Assembly (NCBI GenBank): GCA_963662515.1
Contig: OY759675.1
Coordinates: forward strand, 1,240,001 to 1,304,000
DNA length: 64,000 nt
Origin: JAFGDI01 sp963662515
GTDB taxonomy: Bacteria; Planctomycetota; Phycisphaerae; Sedimentisphaerales; SM23-30
Direction of reading: 5' to 3'
Every line of letters starts with the position of its first letter. Within the stretch, counting starts at the first letter, position 1. This document shows positions 1-6,974 of the stretch, piece by piece. The notes under the pieces were generated by a model. It was given only the letters and a program-made list of their open reading frames with translations. It did not search any database and had not been told where the DNA came from. The position numbers and the translations under genes are program-made.

Positions 1-366
1 AAGAAAATGCTGTATAGCAAAGACCATGAATGGATCTTTATTGAGGGCCAGACCGGCGTAATGGGTATTACCGATTTTGCTGCTGAGCAATTGGGCGATG
101 TAGTTTATGTTGAGCTGCCGGAAGTTAATGCCGAGGCAGAGCAGGGCGTTGAGCTTTGCTCTATCGAAAGCTCTAAAGCTGCCAGTGATATTTTCTCTCC
201 GGTTAACGGCAAGGTGCTGGAAGTTAACAGCGGCCTGGATGATAATCCGGAAAAGGTCAACGATGATCCGTTTGGCGAAGGCTGGATCTGCAAGCTGGAA
301 GTGCACAGCATGCCCAAGCAGCTGATGGATTATCAGGAATACAAGGATTATTTAGAGACATTGTAA
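1..366 (+). CDS. gcvH: Glycine cleavage system H protein (5' end cut by window)
   Basis: Lipoyl carrier of the glycine cleavage system; it shuttles the aminomethyl group from the P-protein to the T- and L-proteins in the cytoplasm. The KDHEW start motif and the lipoylation motif ESSKAASD are visible; the lipoyl lysine is residue 57 counted from the ATG at base 7. The frame stays open through bases 1-6, and E. coli GcvH has about five more residues before the YSKDHEW-like segment, so the true start is probably just outside the window and this copy is partial. gcvPA and gcvPB follow on the same strand, separated by repeat elements; gcvT and the L-protein gene are not in view. Confidence 0.93.
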   Translation, partial: KKMLYSKDHEWIFIEGQTGVMGITDFAAEQLGDVVYVELPEVNAEAEQGVELCSIESSKAASDIFSPVNGKVLEVNSGLDDNPEKVNDDPFGEGWICKLEVHSMPKQLMDYQEYKDYLETL

Positions 367-371
367 GAGAG

Positions 372-556
372 GAATAAGTAATAAGATATAAGTTGATAAG
401 TTCCGGTGTTGCTGCGCAACCTTGTTTTATGGCTCCGCAACGCTAAAGACAGGATAGGTTGATTACTCTTTACAGCTGCGAAGCTTTAAAATAGCCGTCG
501 GCCACAAGGCCGACTCCGGAGCTTATATCTTATTACTTATATCTTATTACTTCTTT
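372..556. repeat. Intergenic long-hairpin element A
   Basis: Imperfect inverted repeat filling the gap between gcvH and gcvPA. The left arm (about 378-405) reads GTAATAAGATATAAG then TTGATAAGTTCCGG; the right arm (about 515-552) starts CCGGAGCTTATATC and ends in TTATTAC, its reverse complement in outline. Inside are small perfect hairpins, GTTGCTGCGCAAC on the left and GTCGGCC-ACAA-GGCCGAC on the right. It belongs to a family repeated at 1900, 3587, 10161, 18346 and 21951. If transcribed it would form a long compound hairpin within the gcv mRNA. No gene is visible in it. Confidence 0.75.
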
Positions 557-565
557 GGAGACATC

Positions 566-1897
566 ATGCCATACATTTCAAATACTAAACAGCAGCGGCA
601 GGAGATGCTCGATTTCCTCAAGATGACCGAGGATGAGCTTTTTGCCGATGTGCCTTCTGATCTGCTGGTACAGGATATCAATATTCCGGCGGCTAAATCG
701 GAGCTGCTGGTCACTCAGCAGCTCACCCAGCTGGCGGCCAGGAATCATAGCGGGCTGACCTGCTTTATGGGCGGTGGTTTTTATGACCACTTTATCCCGG
801 CGGCGGTTAATGCTCTGCTGAGCCGTTCTGAATTCTATACGGCTTACACCCCGTATCAGCCCGAGATGAGCCAGGGCACCTTGCAGGCTATCTATGAGTT
901 TCAGTCGATGATCTGCCGTCTGACCGATATGGAAGTGTCCAACGCTTCTATATACGATGGTGGTACGGCTCTTTATGAGGCCATGAAAATGGCTATGCGT
1001 ATCACTAAACGCGGCCGTATCCTGATCGATGATTCTGTTAATCCGATCTATCGGGTCATGCTCGAGAGTTATACCCGCAATCTTAATATTGAGCTGGTGA
1101 CGATCCCCAATGCAGATGGGCGGGCAAATCGTGATGCCATTGCCGCTGCTTTAGATGATAAGACCGCCGCGGTTATTGTGCAGAACCCTAATTTCTTTGG
1201 TTTAATGGATGATTTCAGTGATATAGCTGATATTGTTCATGCCCAAAAGGCCATGCTTATCAGTTCCTGCTATCCTGTTTCACTGGGCCTCATTAAGACT
1301 CCCGGAGCGATGGGCGTTGATATTGTTGCCGGAGAAGGGCAGTCTTTGGGTATTCCCCTTAATTTTGGCGGCCCTTATCTGGGCTTCATGGCAGCCAGGG
1401 CTGAGCATGTCCGAAATATGCCCGGCCGTATCTGCGGCCGCACCACTGACACAAAAGGCCGTGATGGTTTTGTGCTGACGCTCCAGGCTCGTGAGCAGCA
1501 TATCCGCCGGGAGAAGGCCAATTCCAATATCTGCTCGAACGAATCGCTTTGTGCTCTGGCTGCTACGATATATATGTCGCTGCTGGGCAAAGAAGGGCTC
1601 CATGAGCTGGCGGTAAATTGCTATGATAAAGCGGCGTATGCCTTTGAACGACTCTGTTCGATACCGGGCGTGAAGCCGCGCTTTGAGAACCGCTGGTTCT
1701 TCAATGAATTTGTAGTTGAGCTGCCCCGTAATGCCGCTGATGTGGCTGCGGCCCTGATCGGCAAGGGCTTTGCCGCCGGGTTCCCGCTCTATCGTTATTA
1801 TCAGGGCATGGACAATACCCTCTTAATCGCCGTAACCGAAAAAAGAACCAAAACCGAGATCGGCATGCTGGCCGAAGCATTGGAAAGTGTGTTGTAG
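566..1897 (+). CDS. gcvPA: Glycine dehydrogenase (decarboxylating) subunit 1
   Basis: N-terminal half of the split P-protein of the glycine cleavage system; with GcvPB it decarboxylates glycine and loads the aminomethyl group onto GcvH. At 443 residues the length is normal for the family. The early YISNT and FLGGG-like (CFMGGGFYDH) segments and the glycine-rich stretch around FGGPYLGF are typical. This subunit lacks the PLP lysine, which lies in GcvPB. The ATG at 566 follows a GGAG ribosome site. The usual gcvH-gcvPA-gcvPB order is kept although about 200 bp of repeat DNA lie on each side. Confidence 0.96.
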   Translation: MPYISNTKQQRQEMLDFLKMTEDELFADVPSDLLVQDINIPAAKSELLVTQQLTQLAARNHSGLTCFMGGGFYDHFIPAAVNALLSRSEFYTAYTPYQPEMSQGTLQAIYEFQSMICRLTDMEVSNASIYDGGTALYEAMKMAMRITKRGRILIDDSVNPIYRVMLESYTRNLNIELVTIPNADGRANRDAIAAALDDKTAAVIVQNPNFFGLMDDFSDIADIVHAQKAMLISSCYPVSLGLIKTPGAMGVDIVAGEGQSLGIPLNFGGPYLGFMAARAEHVRNMPGRICGRTTDTKGRDGFVLTLQAREQHIRREKANSNICSNESLCALAATIYMSLLGKEGLHELAVNCYDKAAYAFERLCSIPGVKPRFENRWFFNEFVVELPRNAADVAAALIGKGFAAGFPLYRYYQGMDNTLLIAVTEKRTKTEIGMLAEALESVL

Positions 1898-1899
1898 GA

Positions 1900-2110
1900 A
1901 TAATAAAGAGAGGAATAAGAAACAGGAAATAAGAAATAAGCTCCGGTGTTGCTGCGCAACCTTGTTTTATGGCTTCGCGACATCAGGACTTGTTAACATG
2001 TTAAGACTTACTGCTGCGAAGCTTTAAAATAGCCATCGGCCTCAAGGCCGACACCTGAACTTGTTTCTTATTTCTTGTTTCTTATTACTTGATTCTTCTT
2101 ATTTCTCCCT
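1900..2110. repeat. Intergenic long-hairpin element B
   Basis: Second member of the long-hairpin family, between gcvPA and gcvPB. Its arms use an AAGAAATAAG-type sequence on the left (about 1913-1947) and CTTATTTCTTG-type on the right (about 2053-2100), not the AAGATATAAG type of element A, yet both arms still pair. The left tip hairpin GTTGCTGCGCAAC is identical to that of element A; the right tip is ATCGGCC-TCAA-GGCCGAC. No coding potential is seen. Confidence 0.75.
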
Positions 2111-2122
2111 TAAGGAAATAAC

Positions 2123-3574
2123 ATGAAACTTATATTCGATAAATCAATAGAAGGCCGTCGGGCGACCCGGTTTGACCTTACCGGTGTTCCCTCTGCTGTA
2201 GGTAAGTTAGACTCTAAATATCTTCGGGAAAAGCCTGCCGAGCTGCCCCAGCTCAGCGAATGTGATGTTGTGCGTCATTTCACGGCTCTTTCGCAGATGA
2301 ACTTCGGTGTTGACAGCGGATTCTATCCGCTGGGCAGCTGCACCATGAAATATAATCCCAAGATGACCGAGGTTATCGCTTCTCTGCCGGATTTTGCTAA
2401 TCTGCATCCGCTGCTGCCTCAGCTTCGTTCTGGCGGCGGGCTTACCCAGGGCGCCTTGCAGGTGCTCTATGATATGGACAAAATGCTCAGCGAGATCTGC
2501 GGCATGAGTGCCTTTACTATGCAGCCGATGGCCGGCTCGCACGGTGAGCTGACCGGCATTATGATCATCGCCGCCTATCATCGCAAGAAGGGAAATACGC
2601 ACAAAGACACCATTATTATCCCGGATAGCGCCCACGGCACTAATCCGGCCAGTGCCGCTATCGCCGGATACAAGGTAAAGACCATTCCCAGCGATAAAGA
2701 TGGTGATATGGATATCGAACTGCTCAAGGCAGCGCTCGATGACAAGGTAGCGGGTCTGATGCTCACCTGCCCTAATACGCTGGGCCTTTTCAATCCCAAG
2801 ATCAAGCAGATCTGCGACCTGATCCACAGCGTCGATGGACTGACCTATTATGATGGTGCCAATCTCAATGCTATTGTCGGACGCGTGCGGCCCGGTGATA
2901 TCGGCTTTGATGTCATGCACATTAACCTGCATAAAACTTTTGCCACCCCGCATGGCGGCGGCGGGCCGGGCTCCGGTCCGGTGGGCGTTTGTGCGCATCT
3001 TGAGCCGTTCCTGCCCGTTGCGGTAGTAAAGAAAGATGCCGATGGCAGTTTCCGGCTGGACTATGACCGGCCTGACAGTATCGGCTACATAGCCCCGTTC
3101 TATGGCAACTTTGCGATAGTTCTGCGGGCCTATGCTTACATCCTGCGGCTGGGGGCCAAAGGCCTGCGGCGGGTCAGCGGCAATGCTGTGCTCAATGCCA
3201 ACTATGTCAAGGAAAAGCTCAAAGCATATTATGATCTGCCTTATACGCAGACCTGTATGCATGAATGCGTCTTTAGCGCTGTCCGCCAGAATGAAAACGG
3301 CATTCATGCTCTGGATATCGCCAAGGGCCTGATCGACCGCGGCTATCATCCGCCGACAATCTATTTCCCGCTGATAGTTAAAGAATCGCTCATGATCGAG
3401 CCCACCGAGACTGAGAGCAAGGAAACCCTCGATGCCTTTATTGAAGCTATGATCGAGATCGCCAAACTTGCTCAGGAAAACCCGCAGATCCTGCACGATG
3501 CCCCGCAGACCACACCGGTAACGCGCCTGGATGATACCAAAGCGGCGAGGCAGATAGATATAGCGGCGCTGTGA
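2123..3574 (+). CDS. gcvPB: Glycine dehydrogenase (decarboxylating) subunit 2
   Basis: C-terminal, PLP-bearing half of the split P-protein. The PLP lysine is K271 in HINLHKTFATPHGGGGPGSG, followed by the glycine-rich loop expected of this family. Further family signs are LGSCTMKYNP near residue 72 and PDSAHGTNPASA near residue 170. The length of 483 residues is normal. The start ATG follows AAGGAAATAAC. The gene closes the visible gcv run; the hairpin at 3763-3800 could end its transcript. A 429-residue open frame on the opposite strand is a shadow of this gene. Confidence 0.97.
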   Translation: MKLIFDKSIEGRRATRFDLTGVPSAVGKLDSKYLREKPAELPQLSECDVVRHFTALSQMNFGVDSGFYPLGSCTMKYNPKMTEVIASLPDFANLHPLLPQLRSGGGLTQGALQVLYDMDKMLSEICGMSAFTMQPMAGSHGELTGIMIIAAYHRKKGNTHKDTIIIPDSAHGTNPASAAIAGYKVKTIPSDKDGDMDIELLKAALDDKVAGLMLTCPNTLGLFNPKIKQICDLIHSVDGLTYYDGANLNAIVGRVRPGDIGFDVMHINLHKTFATPHGGGGPGSGPVGVCAHLEPFLPVAVVKKDADGSFRLDYDRPDSIGYIAPFYGNFAIVLRAYAYILRLGAKGLRRVSGNAVLNANYVKEKLKAYYDLPYTQTCMHECVFSAVRQNENGIHALDIAKGLIDRGYHPPTIYFPLIVKESLMIEPTETESKETLDAFIEAMIEIAKLAQENPQILHDAPQTTPVTRLDDTKAARQIDIAAL

Positions 3575-3586
3575 TTGTGGGGGGGA

Positions 3587-3893
3587 GGAAGAAATAAGAA
3601 ATACTCAGGAAGAAATAAGAAATAAGAAATAAGAAATAAGCTCTGGATTCGCCCTGCGGGCGAGACCTTTTAAACTTTGCTTTGCTACTTATTAACTTAA
3701 CTCTGTAACTTATTAACTTTGCTCTGTGGCTTATAAACCTCAACCGGGAATTTAGTAAACTAAAAGGCGGTATTGAGAATAATCTCTCAATACCGCCTTT
3801 GTCTATTTGTCGCTCCGCTTTAAACAAGCCGTTCGCCGCAAGGCGAACACCGGAGCTTATCAACTTATATCTTATATCTTATTACTTCTATCT
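3587..3893. repeat. Intergenic long-hairpin element C
   Basis: Long-hairpin family member between the convergent gcvPB and thioredoxin-like genes. The left arm is of AAGAAATAAG type, the right arm (3855-3890) of CTTATATC type, so this copy is mismatched at its ends, unlike A, B, G and H. Tip hairpins are TTCGCCCTGCGGGCGA on the left and TTCGCCGCAAGGCGAA on the right. The middle carries a 16-bp perfect stem shared only with element F. Downstream (about 3920-3955) is a fragment TAAAGCTCGGAACTCTTAA matching the palindrome at 20552-20718. Confidence 0.72.
3763..3800. terminator. Terminator-like 16-bp hairpin inside element C
   Basis: AAAGGCGGTATTGAGA pairs perfectly with TCTCAATACCGCCTTT across a six-base loop. 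It lies between convergent genes. The plus side lacks a clean T run (GTCTATTTGT follows), so this is a strong hairpin and only possibly an intrinsic terminator. Nearly the same hairpin recurs at 10319-10356 in element F. Confidence 0.55.
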
Positions 3894-3962
3894 TCAAAGG
3901 TATTCGCTGCGCTCATGCTTAAAGAACCGACTAAAGCTCGGAACTCTTAAATGCCCGCAGCC

Positions 3963-5054
3963 TTATTCCTGCATGACAGGCTGGGCTTCTTCCTGAGCTT
4001 CTTCCTGAGCTTCTTCCTGCTGCTTCTGGATCAGGCTTTCTTTGAACTTTAGCAGATGACCGGCATATTCCGATTCCGGGTCAATGGCGATAGCATCATC
4101 GGTGGCCTTGATCGCGGCGTCCATATCATTGCTGATCTGGAGGTGGATCATTATCTTCTGACTGATGACCTGTTGCTTATATCTGGTATCGAGTTTGAGT
4201 TTGGTAACGATCTCATCGATAGCCTGAGTGAGTTTTTCAACATCATCGCCCAGCTCATTGAGCTTCTGCATTTCTTTCTGGATCAGAACTTCGGTCTTGA
4301 TATCGTTTATCATGGCCAGATCATCACCTTTGAGCTGGAGCTCTTTGATTATGGCATCGGCTTTGGCCATAAGGGCATCGGGATCATCGCCCATTTTCAC
4401 CAGAGCATCGATCTCGCGGGGCAGCAGATATTTATTCCGCAGGCCCAGCGAGTTATCCTTATCCAGGGCAATGATCTCATCGATATAGCCGGCGAAATAT
4501 TTCTCCAGCGAACCCTGGGAAAGTTTTGCTATTGCCTCATCGAGCATAACGGCCTTTTTCGCCGGGTCGGTTTCTTTACCCGCTAGATCGAGGGCCTTTC
4601 TTACGCTGCCGATATTGTTTTTGGCCTCACGCAGATGTTTGACATATTCTTCCGGGCCGCCCTCGCGATAGCCGGTGCTTTCATAGGGTTCACCGGCGGC
4701 ATTAGCCAGGATAATGGTCGGATAGCCGCCGATATTATGCTTTTCGGCCAGCATCTTATTCTGATCTTTGGTCTCCTGACTCAGGCCCGAGCTGTCGCGG
4801 GGGAAATCGAGCTTCACCAGTACAAAATCCTTTACCGCCTCGGTCTTGAAATAATCCTGATCGAATACTTCCTTGTCCAGCCTTATACACCAGCCGCACC
4901 AGTCAGAGCCGGTAAAGTCCAGTAAAAGATCGCGACCGCTCTGGGCCGCCTGCTTTTTAGCTGACTCATAATCAATCGTCCAGATATCACTGGCGGCGGA
5001 AGCATGAAATGCCATAAACACAACCGAAAGCAGCGTACGCAAAGTGATTTTCAT
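3963..5054 (-). CDS. Exported thioredoxin-fold protein with CGWC site
   Basis: Secreted or periplasmic thioredoxin-like protein of 363 residues. It begins with a signal peptide (about residues 1-20, ending in HASA-A). The redox motif CGWC is at C53/C56 within FTGSDWCGWC, and the cis-proline is P112 in GGYPTIIL, as in the Thioredoxin_7/DsbD-gamma-like group. Residues after about 130 form an alpha-helical region with TPR-like character ending in a low-complexity tail of QEEA repeats, encoded by a 12-bp tandem repeat at 3981-4020. A role in periplasmic disulfide exchange or folding is inferred; the helical part may bind a partner. It is monocistronic, with repeat DNA on both sides. Confidence 0.85.
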   Translation of the reverse strand: MKITLRTLLSVVFMAFHASAASDIWTIDYESAKKQAAQSGRDLLLDFTGSDWCGWCIRLDKEVFDQDYFKTEAVKDFVLVKLDFPRDSSGLSQETKDQNKMLAEKHNIGGYPTIILANAAGEPYESTGYREGGPEEYVKHLREAKNNIGSVRKALDLAGKETDPAKKAVMLDEAIAKLSQGSLEKYFAGYIDEIIALDKDNSLGLRNKYLLPREIDALVKMGDDPDALMAKADAIIKELQLKGDDLAMINDIKTEVLIQKEMQKLNELGDDVEKLTQAIDEIVTKLKLDTRYKQQVISQKIMIHLQISNDMDAAIKATDDAIAIDPESEYAGHLLKFKESLIQKQQEEAQEEAQEEAQPVMQE

Positions 5055-5211
5055 TATAAACTCCGTAATAATCAGATGTTATATCGTGACAGCTTTCCGC
5101 CTTACACCGCGGACCGATCCAGCTTTCTCGATGCCTCTGATTCTAACCGCTTATTAAGAAATAAGAAACAGAATTTTAGCCGGGCGGTAAGCGGCTGATA
5201 TTTAATTTTCA

Positions 5212-5335
5212 GACAGGATTACCGCTCGAATACTCGCTTGATCTTTATAGTAGTTTGAGTCAGCCGCAAGTGCAGTTGTTATTATTTCACCTTTCCGGCC
5301 CCGGCTGGCTTTGGGTTTAAGATTTTATTTCGCCC
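5212..5335. repeat. Interspersed repeat, copy 1 (ACCGCTCGA type)
   Basis: Starts GACAGGATTACCGCTCGAAT and continues with ACTCGCTTGATC, TTTATAGTAGTTT, a variable stretch, CCCGGCTGGCTTT and TTAAGATTTT. The same blocks in the same order occur at 20389-20505, just after the truncated GH3 gene, with a different middle. Single ACCGCTCG motifs also occur near 32730, 43307 and 48588. Function unknown. Confidence 0.6.
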
Positions 5336-5384
5336 GTGCGGCGTAAGCACCCACGAAGCACACTGAAAACACTAAAAAAATTTT

Positions 5385-5652
5385 GAACCGCAGATAAACG
5401 CAGATAGACTTAGGGCGGTCAAGCCGCAACCAAAAGTAATAAGATATAAGATATAAGTTGATAAGCTCCGGTTTGCCCCTGCGGGGCAGACTAATTTATT
5501 TAAATGTTTGTCTGCTTGCAAATCGATTATTATTCCTTATTTATAAGACAGTTGCAAACGCTAAGAAAAATAATCGAGCATAAAAAACAATATTCTGCAG
5601 GATAGTATTGCAGATAATCCAGATTCTTCATCTGCGTGCATCTGCGGTTCGT
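5385..5652. repeat. Inverted pair of AACCGCAGAT-type repeats
   Basis: GAACCGCAGATAAACGCAGA (5386 onward) is mirrored by CATCTGCGTGCATCTGCGGTTCG read as its reverse complement at about 5629-5652. The two arms enclose about 210 bp that include half-element D. No gene is present. Confidence 0.55.
5436..5492. repeat. Left half of a long-hairpin element (D)
   Basis: AGTAATAAGATATAAG followed by ATATAAGTTGATAAGCTCCGG and a tip hairpin TTTGCCCCTGCGGGGCAGA matches the left half of elements A, F and G. No right half follows directly; a matching right half lies at 6690-6781, beyond the 21-bp-array element. Confidence 0.6.
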
Positions 5653-5702
5653 TTTATTATATTCAGGCAAAACCTCTGTTTTAAGATATTATTCATTTAA
5701 CT

Positions 5703-6660
5703 GATGGCTGTCACCAGTTTCACAATCGAGATCAGGCTGGTTTTCTGTCTTTTAAAAATAGGTCCCATAGGTCCCATTGGTCCCATTCTTCCCGGCACCG
5801 AGATTGAACAATGTGACCTATGAGACAGATGCGACCTATGGGACCAATGTTTTCTTTTCCCTGCACCGAGATTGACCTATGGGACCTATGTTGAAAAAGT
5901 AATTTTCGTGTGTTTCGTATGATTCGTGGTTGAAAATCTTTCTTTCGATTTATGGTCCAATAAGTTTATTTTGGGGCGGATTAAATTTGAAATGTTTCGG
6001 GGCAAAGTGGTTTGGCGGTTTTCTTTTTGGGAATCTTATTTTTCCAGTTTGATTTGCCGTAAAGTGAATTTGAAAAACGATTTTGTAAATTGGAAAAACC
6101 GTTTTTCAAATTGGGAAAATCATTTTGTAAGTTTGAAAAATCATTTTGTAAATTGGGAATGTCATTTTTCAAATTGGAAAAATGGTTTTGTAAATTTGAT
6201 TTGTCGTTTTGTAAATTTGAAAAACGATTTTGTAAATTTGAAAAGTCATTTTGTAAATTGGAAAAACGGTTTTGTAAGTTTGAAAAATGATTTTGTAAAT
6301 TTGAAAAACGGTTTTGTAAATTTGAAAAATGATTTTGTAAATTTGAAAAATGGTTTTGTAAATTGCAGTTATCGGAATTTGGATTTATTTTGCGGCGTTT
6401 TCAGTATTGAAAACGGCTGGAGCTACCAAAAACAGCCCTTTGGGGCTGTTTTAGAGCAGGTGAGCATTGGAGCAGGAGAGCCAGAGAGAGGAAAGAGCAA
6501 AACATAGGTCCCATAGGTCACATGCGTCTCATAGGTCACATTGGTCAATCTCGGTGCCGGGACAATGAGACCAATGGGACCGATGAGACCTATAGGACCT
6601 ATATTGAAAGACAGAAAATCAGTCTGGTCTCGATTGTCGCCACTGGCTGCAATTGTCAGA
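5703..6660. repeat. Palindromic element P1 with 21-bp tandem array
   Basis: About 960 bp. The left arm (5708-5850) and right arm (6503-6655) are inverted copies about 145 bp long, rich in short GGTCCCATA-type units and sharing CGGCACCGAGATTGA read in opposite senses. Between them is an AT-rich unit array at 6056-6365 of about 14-15 repeats of 21 bp, consensus TTTGTAAATTTGAAAAAYGRT, each unit near-palindromic around AAATTT. A 10-bp hairpin AAAACAGCCC-TTTG-GGGCTGTTTT lies at 6429-6452. Copy P2 is at 20730-21872 and a diverged relative at 47596-48230. An open frame (5926-6507) giving heptads such as FVNLKND crosses the array but is probably a by-product. No transposase is encoded. Confidence 0.8.
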
Positions 6661-6689
6661 GCAGACTGACAACCGGGAAGAATCTCAAG

Positions 6690-6781
6690 CCCCGAAGCCA
6701 GTTCGGGATTTCGGATTACCTCAACTTATCAACTTATATATGCTGCGCATCACTGCGTGTCTTATATCTTATTTCTTCTTC
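6690..6781. repeat. Right half of a long-hairpin element (E)
   Basis: CCCCGAAGCCAGTTCGGGAT and the following ATTACCTCAACTTATCAACTTA match the right half of element F (10410-10456) base for base, then CTTATATCTTATTTCTT completes the arm. A small TGCTGCGCATCACTGCG insertion splits the arm. Together with half-element D it brackets P1. Confidence 0.6.
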
Positions 6782-6974
6782 TCATTAAATGAACAAACTC
6801 TTGAATCTCAGTATTAAAAATGTTATATTGGTTTTGTTTTATGCTGCCAGGGTATCTGGCTGCGGTGATTGAGGGCTTAGAATCGTTCTATTTTTCCTGT
6901 TTTAACACAGGGTGAGTGTTTTTGAGTTTCGCAATGCTGCAGATAAATTGATTTATTGCCAAAGGTGGAGACCA

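Larger units (their letters stand above)
5055..6974. other. Gene-free, repeat-dense gap of about 1.9 kb
   Basis: No convincing protein gene. From left to right it holds an interspersed repeat (5212-5335), an inverted pair of AACCGCAGAT-type motifs (5385-5406 and 5620-5652), a left half of the long-hairpin family (5436-5492), the complete palindromic element with the 21-bp array (5703-6660), a right half of the long-hairpin family (6690-6781), then the leader of the GLUG protein gene. The open frames at 5926-6507 and 6522-6788 fall entirely within repeat DNA. Confidence 0.8.

Noticed and set aside
367..565. Glycine riboswitch upstream of gcvPA
   Set aside because: The gap is fully explained by long-hairpin element A; no tandem glycine-aptamer pattern was found. 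The true operon leader lies outside the window.
2207..3496. 429-residue open frame on the minus strand
   Set aside because: Exact antisense shadow of gcvPB, which has full family motifs; the minus product resembles nothing.
6056..6365. Possible CRISPR array
   Set aside because: Units are directly adjacent 21-bp repeats with no unique spacers, and no cas gene is present.
5926..6507. 193-residue open frame with heptads (FVNLKND) across the P1 array, and its 189-residue twin at 21062-21631
   Set aside because: Array units are 21 bp, so any frame stays open and both strands give similar heptads; differences between copies mostly change the amino acid; no ribosome site precedes either start.
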